NCBI GenBank assembly: GCA_903921455.1 | Contig: CAIXPZ010000189.1 | Span: 1-55,833, forward strand | Direction: 5' to 3' | DNA: 55,833 bases | From: an uncultured Verrucomicrobia subdivision 3 bacterium | Lineage (GTDB): Bacteria; Verrucomicrobiota; Verrucomicrobiae; Limisphaerales; UBA11358 | Shown here: piece after piece, positions 1 to 6,882 of the stretch | Layout: every line of letters begins with the position of its first letter | Numbering within the stretch: position 1 is the first letter of the stretch | The notes under the pieces: model-generated | Database searches by the model: none | Told to the model about the DNA's origin: nothing | The model's input: only the letters and a program-made list of their open reading frames with translations | Position numbers and translations under genes: made by a program

Positions 1-43
1 CTCCTGCCAACACTTTTTTGCGAATCTCAGCCCAGTCTTCCAT
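1..43 (-). CDS. istA: IS21-type transposase IstA, N-terminal 14 codons only
   Basis: The minus strand from 43 reads M-E-D-W-A-E-I-R-K-K-V-L-A-G and then runs off the window. This opening (MEDWAEIR followed by a basic stretch) is what I recall as the typical start of the IS21 transposase, ahead of its helix-turn-helix. IstA cuts and joins the ends of the element, with IstB as its ATPase partner. Only the first codons are present, so nothing can be said about intactness. The short leader to the element end and the two terminal repeats upstream support the call. Confidence 0.55.
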   Translation of the reverse strand, partial: MEDWAEIRKKVLAG

Positions 44-139
44 ATTGCGATACATGCTTCATTGTTAATGAAGATGCCGCACTTTTGAACCGCCCCGTCA
101 CACACATGACCCCGCCGCACTTTTCAGCCGCCGTTTACA
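1..139 (-). mobile_element. End of an IS21-family insertion sequence (cut by window edge)
   Basis: The minus strand begins at 139 with TGT and carries two copies of a 19-bp block, at 76-94 and 114-132 (GCCGCACTTTT followed by two variable bases and CCGCC on the plus strand), 38 bp apart, before the transposase start codon at 43. IS21-type elements are known for several repeated terminal sites of this kind ahead of istA. What is seen is the repeats and the start of a reading frame. The family assignment comes from the first 14 residues plus this terminal architecture. The rest of the element (istA body, istB, other end) lies left of the window. The target duplication cannot be seen. Confidence 0.6.
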
Positions 140-245
140 AGATAAAGCATACACGGTTAGTTTGCCAATCATTTTGCATGTTTCGACTCTATGGCGGTGG
201 TTCGCCGCTGTCCATTCTGATTTGAGTTTCTGCGCCTCGCCCAAA

Positions 246-348
246 GCGCCAGAGGACTGGCGCACTCCAGAACGCGGCGCGTTCGCGGGGCGTTCGGTTT
301 TGCGCGCCAGCGTCCTGGAGTGCGGCGGCCCTCCGCCGCTCTTCTCCG
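246..348. repeat. Dispersed palindromic GC-rich repeat, copy 1
   Basis: Three nested hairpins are visible. GCGCCAG/CTGGCGC has a 4-nt loop (246-263). GCACTCCAG at 262-270 is the inverse of CTGGAGTGC at 315-323. GCGGCGG/CCGCCGC has a 4-nt loop (322-339). The right part (302-348) recurs almost unchanged at 23830-23876. No convincing coding frame covers it. It behaves like a REP-type extragenic palindrome; its mechanism is unknown. Confidence 0.7.
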
Positions 349-435
349 GCGGGACCATTGGCCGGCGTTAAAACGTCGGGCAATTCTCATTCGTCGCTCC
401 GCGACGGGGCAGCTGGCCCCAAAATGGCTTTGGCG

Positions 436-590
436 GGGTTCATATCCCGTGGGCGGCATTTATATCCCGTCCAAGGCTTTCATATCCCGCAAACCGGCAT
501 TGAAATCCGGTTTGCAGCATACATTTGCCGTATTCGGCATTTTAATCAGGGTTGGGGGCATTTAAATCCCGTGGACGGCATTGGCGGGCT
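436..590. repeat. Degenerate 20-bp tandem array
   Basis: Units of the form GGCATTTATATCCCGT plus about 4 bases start near 436, 455, 475, 496, 516 (weak), 536, 557 and 576 (weak), that is every 19-21 bp for about eight units. The unit core is GGC-A/T-TT-N-A-A/T-ATCCCG. Units differ by substitutions but keep the period. The array sits just before the terminator of the 663-1277 gene. Function unknown; it could be a decayed minisatellite or a set of protein-binding sites, one per two helical turns. Confidence 0.65.
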
Positions 591-600
591 GGCGGGCGCA

Positions 601-644
601 AAAAACCCGGTCGGGCGGCAAACGAGCCGACCCGCCGGGTTTTT
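601..644 (-). terminator. Rho-independent terminator, probably bidirectional
   Basis: AAAAACCCGG...CGGG pairs with CCCG...CCGGGTTTTT across a short GC-rich loop, with one mismatch. A runs of A on the left and T on the right let it work on both strands. It lies 18 bp past the stop of the leftward gene at 663-1277. Confidence 0.75.
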
Positions 645-662
645 GGTGCCGGACCGGCTGCC

Positions 663-1277
663 TCAAGGCGTGGGCGGGGTGGGCGGCGTCTTCGGCTTGC
701 GGGGTTTGGAATAGTGGGCGGCCATGTAATCCACGTAGGTCTGGTAGCGGCCGGTGCGGTTGTTGGCCTTGGCACAGGCATAGATGTTGGAAATATCGTT
801 GAACAGGTCGTGGCGGATACCGACGCGGGTGTCTTGGATGGCTTGGTCGGCGGCGTCGGATGCGTCAGCGATGGATTCGAAGGGGGCAAAGAGGTCGCAG
901 CTCTTGTTGAATTCGACGAGGCTGAAATCCGCCGGGAGGGCTTCGGGATGTTGGGTCACGAAATCCTTGGTGGCTTGGATGAGGCCGATGCTCTTGTCGC
1001 CCAAGTGCGGCAGATGGGCGCGTTCATCATCGGAGAGGCTGATGAGGAACGGGAGGTTCGTCCGGATGGTGACAAACGCGGCTAGAGTGTCCGCCAAGAC
1101 TTGGGCGGCTAGCGCGGCACTGACTTTTCGAGTGCTCATAGCATTATTATTGTTGTTTTGTGCGGCGAGGGCCGCCATGACTTCTTCAACCGTCCCGCCG
1201 AAGCGAGCCCCGGGCATATCCAGCCGTAACGGCTGCCCGTTAGGCAGGATCATGTCGAATCGTAATGGCGTTCCCAT
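663..1277 (-). CDS. Hypothetical protein, 204 aa
   Basis: I do not recognise a named family. The N-terminal 45 residues look like a linker (NGQPLRLDMPGARFGGTVEE) ending in a run of five Asn encoded by AAT/AAC codons. A helical domain follows (about 47-190) rich in Ala and Asp, with the conserved-looking KANNRTGRYQTYVDYMAAHY near the end, and then a Lys/Pro tail of PP-T repeats. No signal peptide or membrane segment. The start is uncertain: ATG at 1277 has no clear ribosome-binding site, and the ATG at 1139 (MSTRKV) right after the Asn run is a serious alternative. A terminator follows the stop. It stands alone between IS21/repeat DNA and fpr. Confidence 0.6.
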   Translation of the reverse strand: MGTPLRFDMILPNGQPLRLDMPGARFGGTVEEVMAALAAQNNNNNAMSTRKVSAALAAQVLADTLAAFVTIRTNLPFLISLSDDERAHLPHLGDKSIGLIQATKDFVTQHPEALPADFSLVEFNKSCDLFAPFESIADASDAADQAIQDTRVGIRHDLFNDISNIYACAKANNRTGRYQTYVDYMAAHYSKPRKPKTPPTPPTP

Positions 1278-1452
1278 CGTTGTTTTCGTTTTCGTTCATG
1301 GGAACCCACAAGGTAAGTCACGGCCGGTTCCCCGAGCCGCAGTTACGATTTACGCCCGTCGGCAGGAATTAGCCAGCGAAGAGTTATGTCTGCGGTAAAG
1401 TAGTAAGATAAATAAATCGGAGCATTAAAAATCTCGATTGCGGGGAAAATGG

Positions 1453-1482
1453 AAAAAACGCGGAGGGCTAAAGCCATCCGCG
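1453..1482 (-). terminator. Rho-independent terminator of fpr
   Basis: On the minus strand CGCGGATGGCT...AGCCCTCCGCG forms a stem of about ten pairs with one bulge, followed directly by TTTTTT. It lies about 60 bp past the fpr stop codon. Confidence 0.75.
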
Positions 1483-1544
1483 TGAGATAAAACGAATCGC
1501 CGGGAAATCGGTTCGCCGTTTGGCGGGTGGCCGTTCGCCAGGAC

Positions 1545-2369
1545 TTACCAGTATTCTTCGACGTGGATGTTGCCGGGGTTCTTGCTGTCGCCGCGTTTGA
1601 ACCCTTTTTTCTCCAGCATCTCGGTGACGACTTTGATCATCTCCGGGTTGCCGCAGAGGAAGACATCGGCATGTTCGGGGTCGAGCGGCACGCCCGCATC
1701 TTTTTCCAAAGCGCTCTGCTCGAGGATGGCCTGGATGCGGCCGATGCGCCCGAGGAAATGCTGGTCTTGATCCGGCCGCGTGATGCTCGGGATGTAGGTG
1801 AAGTTCGGCCGGAGGCGGGAGAGGGTTTCCAGTTCGCCGCGATAGCCAAGGTCCCAGCTGTAACGCGCGCCGTGCAGGACGACGAATTTGCGCTGCGTCT
1901 CGGTGGTCAAAATGGTGCGCAGCATGGAGACGTAGGGCGCGAGGCCGGTGCCGGTGGCGATGAGCACGGCGGTCTTGCCGGCGGGCGTGCGGTCGAGGGT
2001 GAAGACGCCGCTGGCTTTCGGCCCGAGGAAAACTTTGTCGCCGTGCTTCAGGGCGAAGAGGCGGGGCGTCAGGCCGCCGCTGGTGATGAGCGTGATGTAA
2101 AATTCCACGTAACGGCGCTCCACGCTGGCGGAAGCGATGCTGTAGGCGCGGCGGATGAGCTTGTCGGCGTCGGGCTTGGGCGTCTCGGTTTCCGCCCCCG
2201 CCAGGCGCGGCGCGGAGCCGGGCAGGCCGAGCACGGCGAACTGGCCGGGCTTGAAGTCGAACAGCTTGCCCTCGGGACGGACGCGGAGGACGATCAGTTC
2301 GGGATGGATTTGTTCGCGTCCGATGACGCTGGCGTTGCAGAGATTGACGGTGGCGGTTTCGGTGCTCAT
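1545..2369 (-). CDS. fpr: Ferredoxin--NADP(+) reductase
   Basis: FAD-dependent oxidoreductase moving electrons between NADPH and ferredoxin or flavodoxin in the cytoplasm. The 274-aa protein has the FAD-binding domain (about 10-125) with the R-x-Y-S motif RAYS at 74-77. The NADP-binding half has ATGTGLAPYVSML at 138-150 and LCGNPEMI near residue 245. It ends in EEYW; a terminal aromatic residue stacking on the flavin is typical of the bacterial Fpr subfamily. A Pro/Glu/Asp-rich insertion (about 53-70) precedes RAYS. It faces away from glutaredoxin and lipA across a 186-bp gap that should hold both promoters. A terminator at 1453-1482 makes it a single-gene unit. The ATG at 2369 fits the domain start. 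Confidence 0.9.
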   Translation of the reverse strand: MSTETATVNLCNASVIGREQIHPELIVLRVRPEGKLFDFKPGQFAVLGLPGSAPRLAGAETETPKPDADKLIRRAYSIASASVERRYVEFYITLITSGGLTPRLFALKHGDKVFLGPKASGVFTLDRTPAGKTAVLIATGTGLAPYVSMLRTILTTETQRKFVVLHGARYSWDLGYRGELETLSRLRPNFTYIPSITRPDQDQHFLGRIGRIQAILEQSALEKDAGVPLDPEHADVFLCGNPEMIKVVTEMLEKKGFKRGDSKNPGNIHVEEYW

Positions 2370-2555
2370 GGTGTGGCGCGCGGCTTCTTTTTTTGTTGCC
2401 CGCAGTATAGAGATGCCGGTCGGGATATCAATGCCGGTCTTGTCCAGTTCTTATCCCCTTTTGGCGTGGGAAAAATCGCGGCGGGGGCCGACATTTTATT
2501 TTTCCCGGCGACCTGACCTGATATAGTGCCGGCCACATTGGCCGGCCAATGGATT

Positions 2556-2795
2556 ATGAAAATCCGACTCTTTATCAAACCGTATTGCCCCTGGTGCCAC
2601 AAAGCGCAGCACTGGCTGGACGACCGCGGGATCAAATACGAGGCAATCGATGTGATTTCCGACAGCAAGGCGATGACCGAAATGGTCAATCTCTCCGGCC
2701 AGCGGCTCGCGCCGGTGATCGACGTGGACGGAAAAATCCTCGCCGACTTCGGCCCGGACGAGCTGGCGACATTTTGGGAATCGTTAAAGCGTTAA
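2556..2795 (+). CDS. Glutaredoxin-family protein, 79 aa
   Basis: Small thioredoxin-fold protein with the redox motif CPWC at residues 11-14 after a beta strand (KIRLFIKPY), cis-Pro in RLAPV, and a C-terminal helix DELATFWESL. This fits a glutaredoxin/NrdH-like thiol reductant. The ATG at 2556 is preferred over the upstream GTG at 2526 because the fold starts with MKIRLF. The last codons, AAG CGT TAA, lie inside the first units of an 8-bp repeat array that runs on to lipA, so the array is part of this gene's 3' end. Confidence 0.85.
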   Translation: MKIRLFIKPYCPWCHKAQHWLDDRGIKYEAIDVISDSKAMTEMVNLSGQRLAPVIDVDGKILADFGPDELATFWESLKR

Positions 2796-2880
2796 AACGT
2801 TAAATTGTTAAACCGTCACACCGTGGTAAACTCGAATTCACAAATGCAATTGAACGATTCAACCCTTCAACCATTTAACA
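2783..2880 (+). repeat. 8-bp-phased inverted array linking grx stop to lipA start
   Basis: Left arm: GTTAAA at 2783, 2791, 2799 and 2807, then decayed units GTCACA at 2815 and GTGGTAAA at 2823, exactly 8 bp apart. Right arm: ATTGAAC at 2849, ATTCAAC at 2857, CTTCAAC at 2865 and ATTTAAC at 2873, again exactly 8 bp apart. The right-arm word is the reverse complement of the left-arm word, so the arms can pair. The grx stop codon is in the left arm and the first codons of lipA are in the right arm. The same architecture occurs before panB (14813-14895). Confidence 0.85.
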
Positions 2881-3749
2881 AATCACGCCCCCGCCTGCCG
2901 GAATGGCTGCGCATCAAGCTGCCCACGTCGGACAGCTTCGCCCAGACGCGCAACCTGCTCGGCGAACTCAAGCTGCACACCGTCTGCGAAAGCGCCAAGT
3001 GCCCGAACCATTGGGAATGCTGGGAGAAGGGCACCGCCACGTTCATGATCGCCGGCGACCGCTGCACGCGGGCCTGCGGTTTCTGCGCGGTCAGCACGGC
3101 CAAGCCGCTGCCGCTCGAAGCCGATGAGCCGCTCCGCGTGGCCGAGGCGACTCGGCGGATGAAGTTGAAGCATGTCGTCATCACCGCCGTCGCGCGCGAC
3201 GACGTGGCCGACGGCGGCGCGGAACACTTCCGCCAGACGATCGCGGAGGTTCGCAAATTGAACCCCGGCATCGTCATCGAAGTGTTGGTGCCCGATTTTC
3301 AGGACAGCGACGCGTCCATTGACGCCGTGCTGGCGGCGAATCCGCAGATCTTCAATCACAATCTTGAAACCGTCCGCCGCCTGACCCCGGAGGTCCGCCA
3401 CCGCGCGACCTACGACCGTTCGCTGAGCGTGCTGAACAAGGTGAAGACCAAGCGCGGCAAAACCATCTATACCAAATCCGGCCTGATGCTCGGCCTCGGC
3501 GAGCGCGAGGAGGAGGTGCTGGAAGCGCTGCGCGATTTGCGCGCGGCCGGCTGCGACATTCTCACGCTCGGCCAGTATCTGCAGCCGACATTGAAACATC
3601 TGGCCATGGTGGAATTTGTGCCGCCGGCGAAGTTTGCGGAATACAAGTTGCGCGCCGAGGAACTGGGCTTTGTCCACGTCGCCAGCGGGCCGATGGTCCG
3701 CAGCTCTTATCACGCGGATGAGTTCAACGCGCCGTCGGCGGGTTGCTAA
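2844..3749 (+). CDS. lipA: Lipoyl synthase
   Basis: Radical-SAM enzyme inserting two sulfurs into protein-bound octanoate to make lipoate, the cofactor of 2-oxoacid dehydrogenase E2 such as the one encoded at 5680-6879. Counting from the ATG at 2844 (301 aa), the auxiliary cluster cysteines are C48, C53 and C59 (CESAKCPNHWEC) and the radical-SAM cluster cysteines are C74, C78 and C81 (CTRACGFC). The conserved RSSYHA near the C-terminus is present. An upstream TTG (2805) is in frame, but the region is repeat DNA. Even from 2844 the first residues (QLNDSTLQPFNKS) are encoded by the right arm of the 8-bp array. It overlaps the convergent gene by 4 bp. No lipB is next to it. Confidence 0.95.
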   Translation: MQLNDSTLQPFNKSRPRLPEWLRIKLPTSDSFAQTRNLLGELKLHTVCESAKCPNHWECWEKGTATFMIAGDRCTRACGFCAVSTAKPLPLEADEPLRVAEATRRMKLKHVVITAVARDDVADGGAEHFRQTIAEVRKLNPGIVIEVLVPDFQDSDASIDAVLAANPQIFNHNLETVRRLTPEVRHRATYDRSLSVLNKVKTKRGKTIYTKSGLMLGLGEREEEVLEALRDLRAAGCDILTLGQYLQPTLKHLAMVEFVPPAKFAEYKLRAEELGFVHVASGPMVRSSYHADEFNAPSAGC

Positions 3750-4357
3750 CGGGCGGTTAAGGGGTGATGGGCCAGCAGATAGATCACCACCGCGAAGCAG
3801 GCGATGGCGATGGCGAAGAAGAGGACGGTGAAAAAGGTCCGGAGCTGACGGGCTCTTTTTTCGACGGCGGCGGTCTGCTGTTTCTCCGCGCTCTTGAAAT
3901 CCGGGAGCTGGCTGTTCAGCGCGGCGTTGATGGCGTCTTCGTTTTTTAATTCCAGCGTGAGCCAGCGGCCTTCGAGCTGTTTCCATTCGTCCGGCAGCCG
4001 TTCGAGCGTTTCGGCGCTGGCCGGCTGAAAACCCCAGCGCGTCCAGAACGGCGAGGTTTCCTGGGTCCAGACGCGGAAGACGCCGTGGTTGGCGGCGAGC
4101 GTCTGGATGCGTTCCCAGAACAATTCGCGGGCGGCGTCGGCCACGGCAAAGTCCGCGTAATCTTCGCTGTGCAGGCGGACATGCTGGCGGACGATCTGGA
4201 CGCCCACCGCCCCGGCGAATTGGCCGTCGGCCTCGACAATCTGAAACTCCGTGACCCGGCCTTCGAGTTCGTCCGCCGGCAGATGACCCGCCGCCCAAAG
4301 CGATTTCAGCGCAGGCAGGTCGTCCACGGTGGCGCGGCGGATGTGCAGGGGCGGCAT
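3746..4357 (-). CDS. GNAT-like acetyltransferase with C-terminal membrane anchor
   Basis: 203 aa from the ATG at 4357. The N-terminal part (IRRATVDDLPAL onward, to about residue 135) has the GNAT layout: a strand, an acidic helix, then EFQIVEADGQFAGAVGVQIV. The acetyl-CoA loop (Q/R-x-x-G-x-A) is not obvious, so activity is unproven. A charged linker (about 136-172) leads to one transmembrane helix (about 174-196) and a short tail. The protein is probably tethered to the inner face of the membrane. A longer frame to 4459 would overlap the divergent nitroreductase, so 4357 is chosen. Its stop overlaps the lipA stop (convergent). Confidence 0.7.
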   Translation of the reverse strand: MPPLHIRRATVDDLPALKSLWAAGHLPADELEGRVTEFQIVEADGQFAGAVGVQIVRQHVRLHSEDYADFAVADAARELFWERIQTLAANHGVFRVWTQETSPFWTRWGFQPASAETLERLPDEWKQLEGRWLTLELKNEDAINAALNSQLPDFKSAEKQQTAAVEKRARQLRTFFTVLFFAIAIACFAVVIYLLAHHPLTAR

Positions 4358-4450
4358 GGGTTGATTGTGGAATAAATTTTTAAGACGCGAAGAAAAATTT
4401 GCATTTCCCGCGGGCTGTGTAATTGTGCGCGGTCGGAATTTATAACTATT

Positions 4451-5101
4451 ATGAGCCATCAGAACATATCGGAACTACTGAAGTCCTTGGAATGGCGCTA
4501 TGCCACCAAGGTGTTTGACGCCAACCAGAAGATTCCCGCCGACGTGTGGGGCGCGCTGGAAAAATCCCTCGTGCTGACGCCCACGAGCTACGGTTTGCAG
4601 CCGTATCATTTTCTGGTCGTGCAGGACGCCGCCAAGCGCGCCGCCTTGCTGCCGAATTCGTGGGGCCAGAAGCAGGTGGTAGATTGCTCGCATTTCATTG
4701 TCTTCACGGCGCGGACGGAAATGAAGGAGGCGGATGTCGACCGGTTCATCCAGCGTTCCGCCGCCGTGCGGGGCGTGCCGGCCGAATCCCTCGCGGCGTA
4801 TCGCGGCATGATGCTCGGCGATGTGGTGAACGGACCGCGCGGAAAAACCGCGCATGAATGGGCGGCACGCCAATGCTACATCGCGCTGGGCAATCTGATG
4901 ACCGCCGCCGCCGTGCTGGGCGTGGACGCCTGCCCGATGGAAGGCATCAACCCGCCCGAGTATGACAAGATTCTCGGCCTTGCGGGCACCGGCTACAAAA
5001 CCGTGGTGGCGCTGGCGCTCGGCTATCGCGCCGCCGCCGACAAGTATGCGAGCCTCGCGAAGATTCGTTACGAGACGGCGGAATTGGTGAAGGTGGTTTA
5101 A
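4451..5101 (+). CDS. Nitroreductase-family NAD(P)H oxidoreductase
   Basis: FMN-dependent reductase of the NfsB type, 216 aa, near the usual family length. It opens with the typical RYATKVFD (about 16-23) and the Ser-rich FMN-binding stretch LVLTPTSYGLQPYHFLVV (about 40-57). It ends with the glycine-containing cofactor segment GVDACPMEGINPPEYDKILGL and VALALGYR. Likely substrates are quinones or nitro compounds; the physiological one cannot be told. Divergent from the GNAT-like gene, with about 90 bp between starts, and followed by a strong terminator. Confidence 0.88.
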   Translation: MSHQNISELLKSLEWRYATKVFDANQKIPADVWGALEKSLVLTPTSYGLQPYHFLVVQDAAKRAALLPNSWGQKQVVDCSHFIVFTARTEMKEADVDRFIQRSAAVRGVPAESLAAYRGMMLGDVVNGPRGKTAHEWAARQCYIALGNLMTAAAVLGVDACPMEGINPPEYDKILGLAGTGYKTVVALALGYRAAADKYASLAKIRYETAELVKVV

Positions 5102-5128
5102 GGATTGGCCGGGGAATCGAGTGGGGAG

Positions 5129-5170
5129 ATAACTTCTGCCGTGGGCAACCGTGGCAGAAGTTATTATTTT
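5129..5170 (+). terminator. Rho-independent terminator after nitroreductase gene
   Basis: Perfect 12-bp stem ATAACTTCTGCC / GGCAGAAGTTAT with a loop containing GCAA, followed by TATTTT. It lies 28 bp past the stop and separates this gene from doxX. Confidence 0.8.
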
Positions 5171-5209
5171 GGATTTGGCATGAAATAGAGCTTTTGCTAA
5201 TGTTCAGCC

Positions 5210-5656
5210 ATGTTCAAAAAATTATTTATTCCGTCGGACGATTCGGATCTGACGAGCATGGCTTTGCTCGTGGCGCGGTTGTGGTTCGGCCTCGCGATGT
5301 TATTCAATCACGGTTTGGACAAGCTGGGGCATTTCAAGGACATCGTCGGCACGTTCCCCGATCCGCTGGGTTTTGGGCAGGAAGCGAGTCTGGTGCTGGT
5401 GATTTTTGCCGAGGTGCTGGGTTCGCTGCTGCTGGCGGTCGGGCTCTTCACGCGCGTGGCGGCGGCCGTGCTGGTGGTCGATATGTTCGTCGCGTTTCTG
5501 ATGATTCACAAAAGCGCGATGAGCGGCGGTGAACTGGCCTTCCTCTATCTGGCCGGCTACGTGATGCTGGTCATCGCAGGCGGTGGCTTGTTCTCGCTGG
5601 ATACGGTGGCGTTCTCCAACTCCGAGCGCAGCCGGATTCAGAAAAACGAAAGCTGA
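5210..5656 (+). CDS. DoxX-family membrane protein
   Basis: 148 aa with four predicted membrane helices: LVARLWFGLAMLFNHGLDKL, then LVLVIFAEVLGSLLLAVGLF, AAAVLVVDMFVAFLMIH and FLYLAGYVMLVIAGGGLFSL. The pattern ARLxxGLxMLxxHGxxKL in helix 1 and the Glu in helix 2 (FAEVLGSLLL) are typical of DoxX/YphA-like proteins. Members have been linked to redox or sulfur chemistry at the membrane; the role here is unknown. ATG at 5210. It converges on the E2 gene with a 23-bp gap holding a short GC-rich inverted repeat. Confidence 0.85.
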   Translation: MFKKLFIPSDDSDLTSMALLVARLWFGLAMLFNHGLDKLGHFKDIVGTFPDPLGFGQEASLVLVIFAEVLGSLLLAVGLFTRVAAAVLVVDMFVAFLMIHKSAMSGGELAFLYLAGYVMLVIAGGGLFSLDTVAFSNSERSRIQKNES

Positions 5657-5679
5657 AGCCCGCCGGCCGCCGGTCCGGC

Positions 5680-6879
5680 TTACAATTTCTCCGGTTGCCG
5701 CATCAAATCGCTGATGCGCAGCAACAGGCGTCCCGCCGCGCCGCCGTCCAGCACGCGATGGTCGAAGCTCAACGTCAGGTAAGCTTCCATCACGGGCACG
5801 AATTGTCCTTTGGTCTCGTCCCAATGCGGCATCTTCCGGCCGGCGCCGAGGCCCAGCACGAGCGTCTGTTCCGGCAGCGGAATCGGCGTGGCCCAGATCA
5901 ATCCAAAGGTGCCGAAGTTCGTCACGGTGGCGACGGAGCCGCCCGTGGCGTCCGCCGGCAATTTACGCTGGCGCGCGAGTTCGACGAGTTCGTTGTAGCG
6001 CACCACGAGTTCCTTCAACGGTTTTGTATCCGCATTGCGCAGCACGGGAACCAGCACGCCGTCATCGGCCTCGACGGCGAAGCCCACGTCAATCGCCGAC
6101 GGGTGAACAATGTTGGTGCCGACGAGTCGCCCGGCGACGGCGCTGTTTTCCGCAAGGGCCACGGCCAGTGCGCGCAAGGCGTAAAGTGCCGGGCCGGGCT
6201 TGGGTTCGCAGGTCTTGCGGTGAGCCAGCACGGCGTCCAGCTGCACCGGCAGACCCACGGTGGCCAGCGGGCGCGTCCAGCTCCGGCGCATCGCATCGGC
6301 TACAGCCACGCGCATGGAGGAGGCTTTGCTCAACTTTTGCTTGTCGAGGTGCGCCATGAACTTTTCAAAATCCTCGACGGTCACCCGGCCCGCCGCGCCG
6401 CTGCCCGCGATGCCTGCGAGGTCGGCGGCGCTCAAGCCGAGTTCATGCATCCGCGCCTTGAGCCGCGGCGACATATAGCTGGCCCCGCTGGCGTTCGCAG
6501 GCACGGGCAGGCCGCGCACGGTGGGTTCCACGCGCGAGCCGGTGCTGTTGCGCGATTTTTTGGAAATGATTTCGGAGTCCGTGTCGCAACTTTTTGCCGG
6601 CGCGGGAATGTCGAGCCCGAAGCGCGCAGCCTCTTCTTTGGAGGCTTCAATTTTTCCCAGCACGTCGCCGACGGCGTAGCTCTCATTGAGCACGGCCGAA
6701 AAACTTTCCACCCGGCCGCCGCAGGGTGCGGTGACGGTCATGGTGGCCTTGTTCGTTTCAACCTCGATCAAGTCTTGGCCACCCTCGACTTGGTCGCCGG
6801 GCTTGACTAGGAAATTGATGATGGCGGCCTCGGCGATGGATTCGCCGAGCTGCGGCATGATGATGGGAATCTGCGGCAT
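5680..6879 (-). CDS. 2-oxoacid dehydrogenase E2 (dihydrolipoyl acyltransferase)
   Basis: Core acyltransferase of a pyruvate or branched-chain/acetoin-type dehydrogenase complex, 399 aa. It has a lipoyl domain (1-78) with the attachment lysine K44 in VETNKATMTV. A low-complexity linker follows, then a peripheral subunit-binding domain (about 134-172, SPRLKARMHELGL). The catalytic domain follows, with H374 in SFDHRVLDGG. A single lipoyl domain and modest length are usual for such operons. It is the third gene of a leftward operon (E1-alpha, E1-beta, E2), 3 bp after E1-beta. No E3 gene is present here, so lipoamide dehydrogenase must be supplied from elsewhere. Substrate (pyruvate, branched-chain acids or acetoin) is not decided by sequence reading. 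Confidence 0.92.
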   Translation of the reverse strand: MPQIPIIMPQLGESIAEAAIINFLVKPGDQVEGGQDLIEVETNKATMTVTAPCGGRVESFSAVLNESYAVGDVLGKIEASKEEAARFGLDIPAPAKSCDTDSEIISKKSRNSTGSRVEPTVRGLPVPANASGASYMSPRLKARMHELGLSAADLAGIAGSGAAGRVTVEDFEKFMAHLDKQKLSKASSMRVAVADAMRRSWTRPLATVGLPVQLDAVLAHRKTCEPKPGPALYALRALAVALAENSAVAGRLVGTNIVHPSAIDVGFAVEADDGVLVPVLRNADTKPLKELVVRYNELVELARQRKLPADATGGSVATVTNFGTFGLIWATPIPLPEQTLVLGLGAGRKMPHWDETKGQFVPVMEAYLTLSFDHRVLDGGAAGRLLLRISDLMRQPEKL

Positions 6880-6882
6880 AAA

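Larger units (their letters stand above)
140..662. other. Gene-free interval between the IS21 end and the first gene
   Basis: No supported gene. The interval contains the dispersed palindrome (246-348), a 20-bp-period degenerate array (436-590) and a terminator hairpin (601-644). Open frames here exist on both strands but follow the repeats and have no ribosome-binding site or recognisable protein. Confidence 0.7.
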
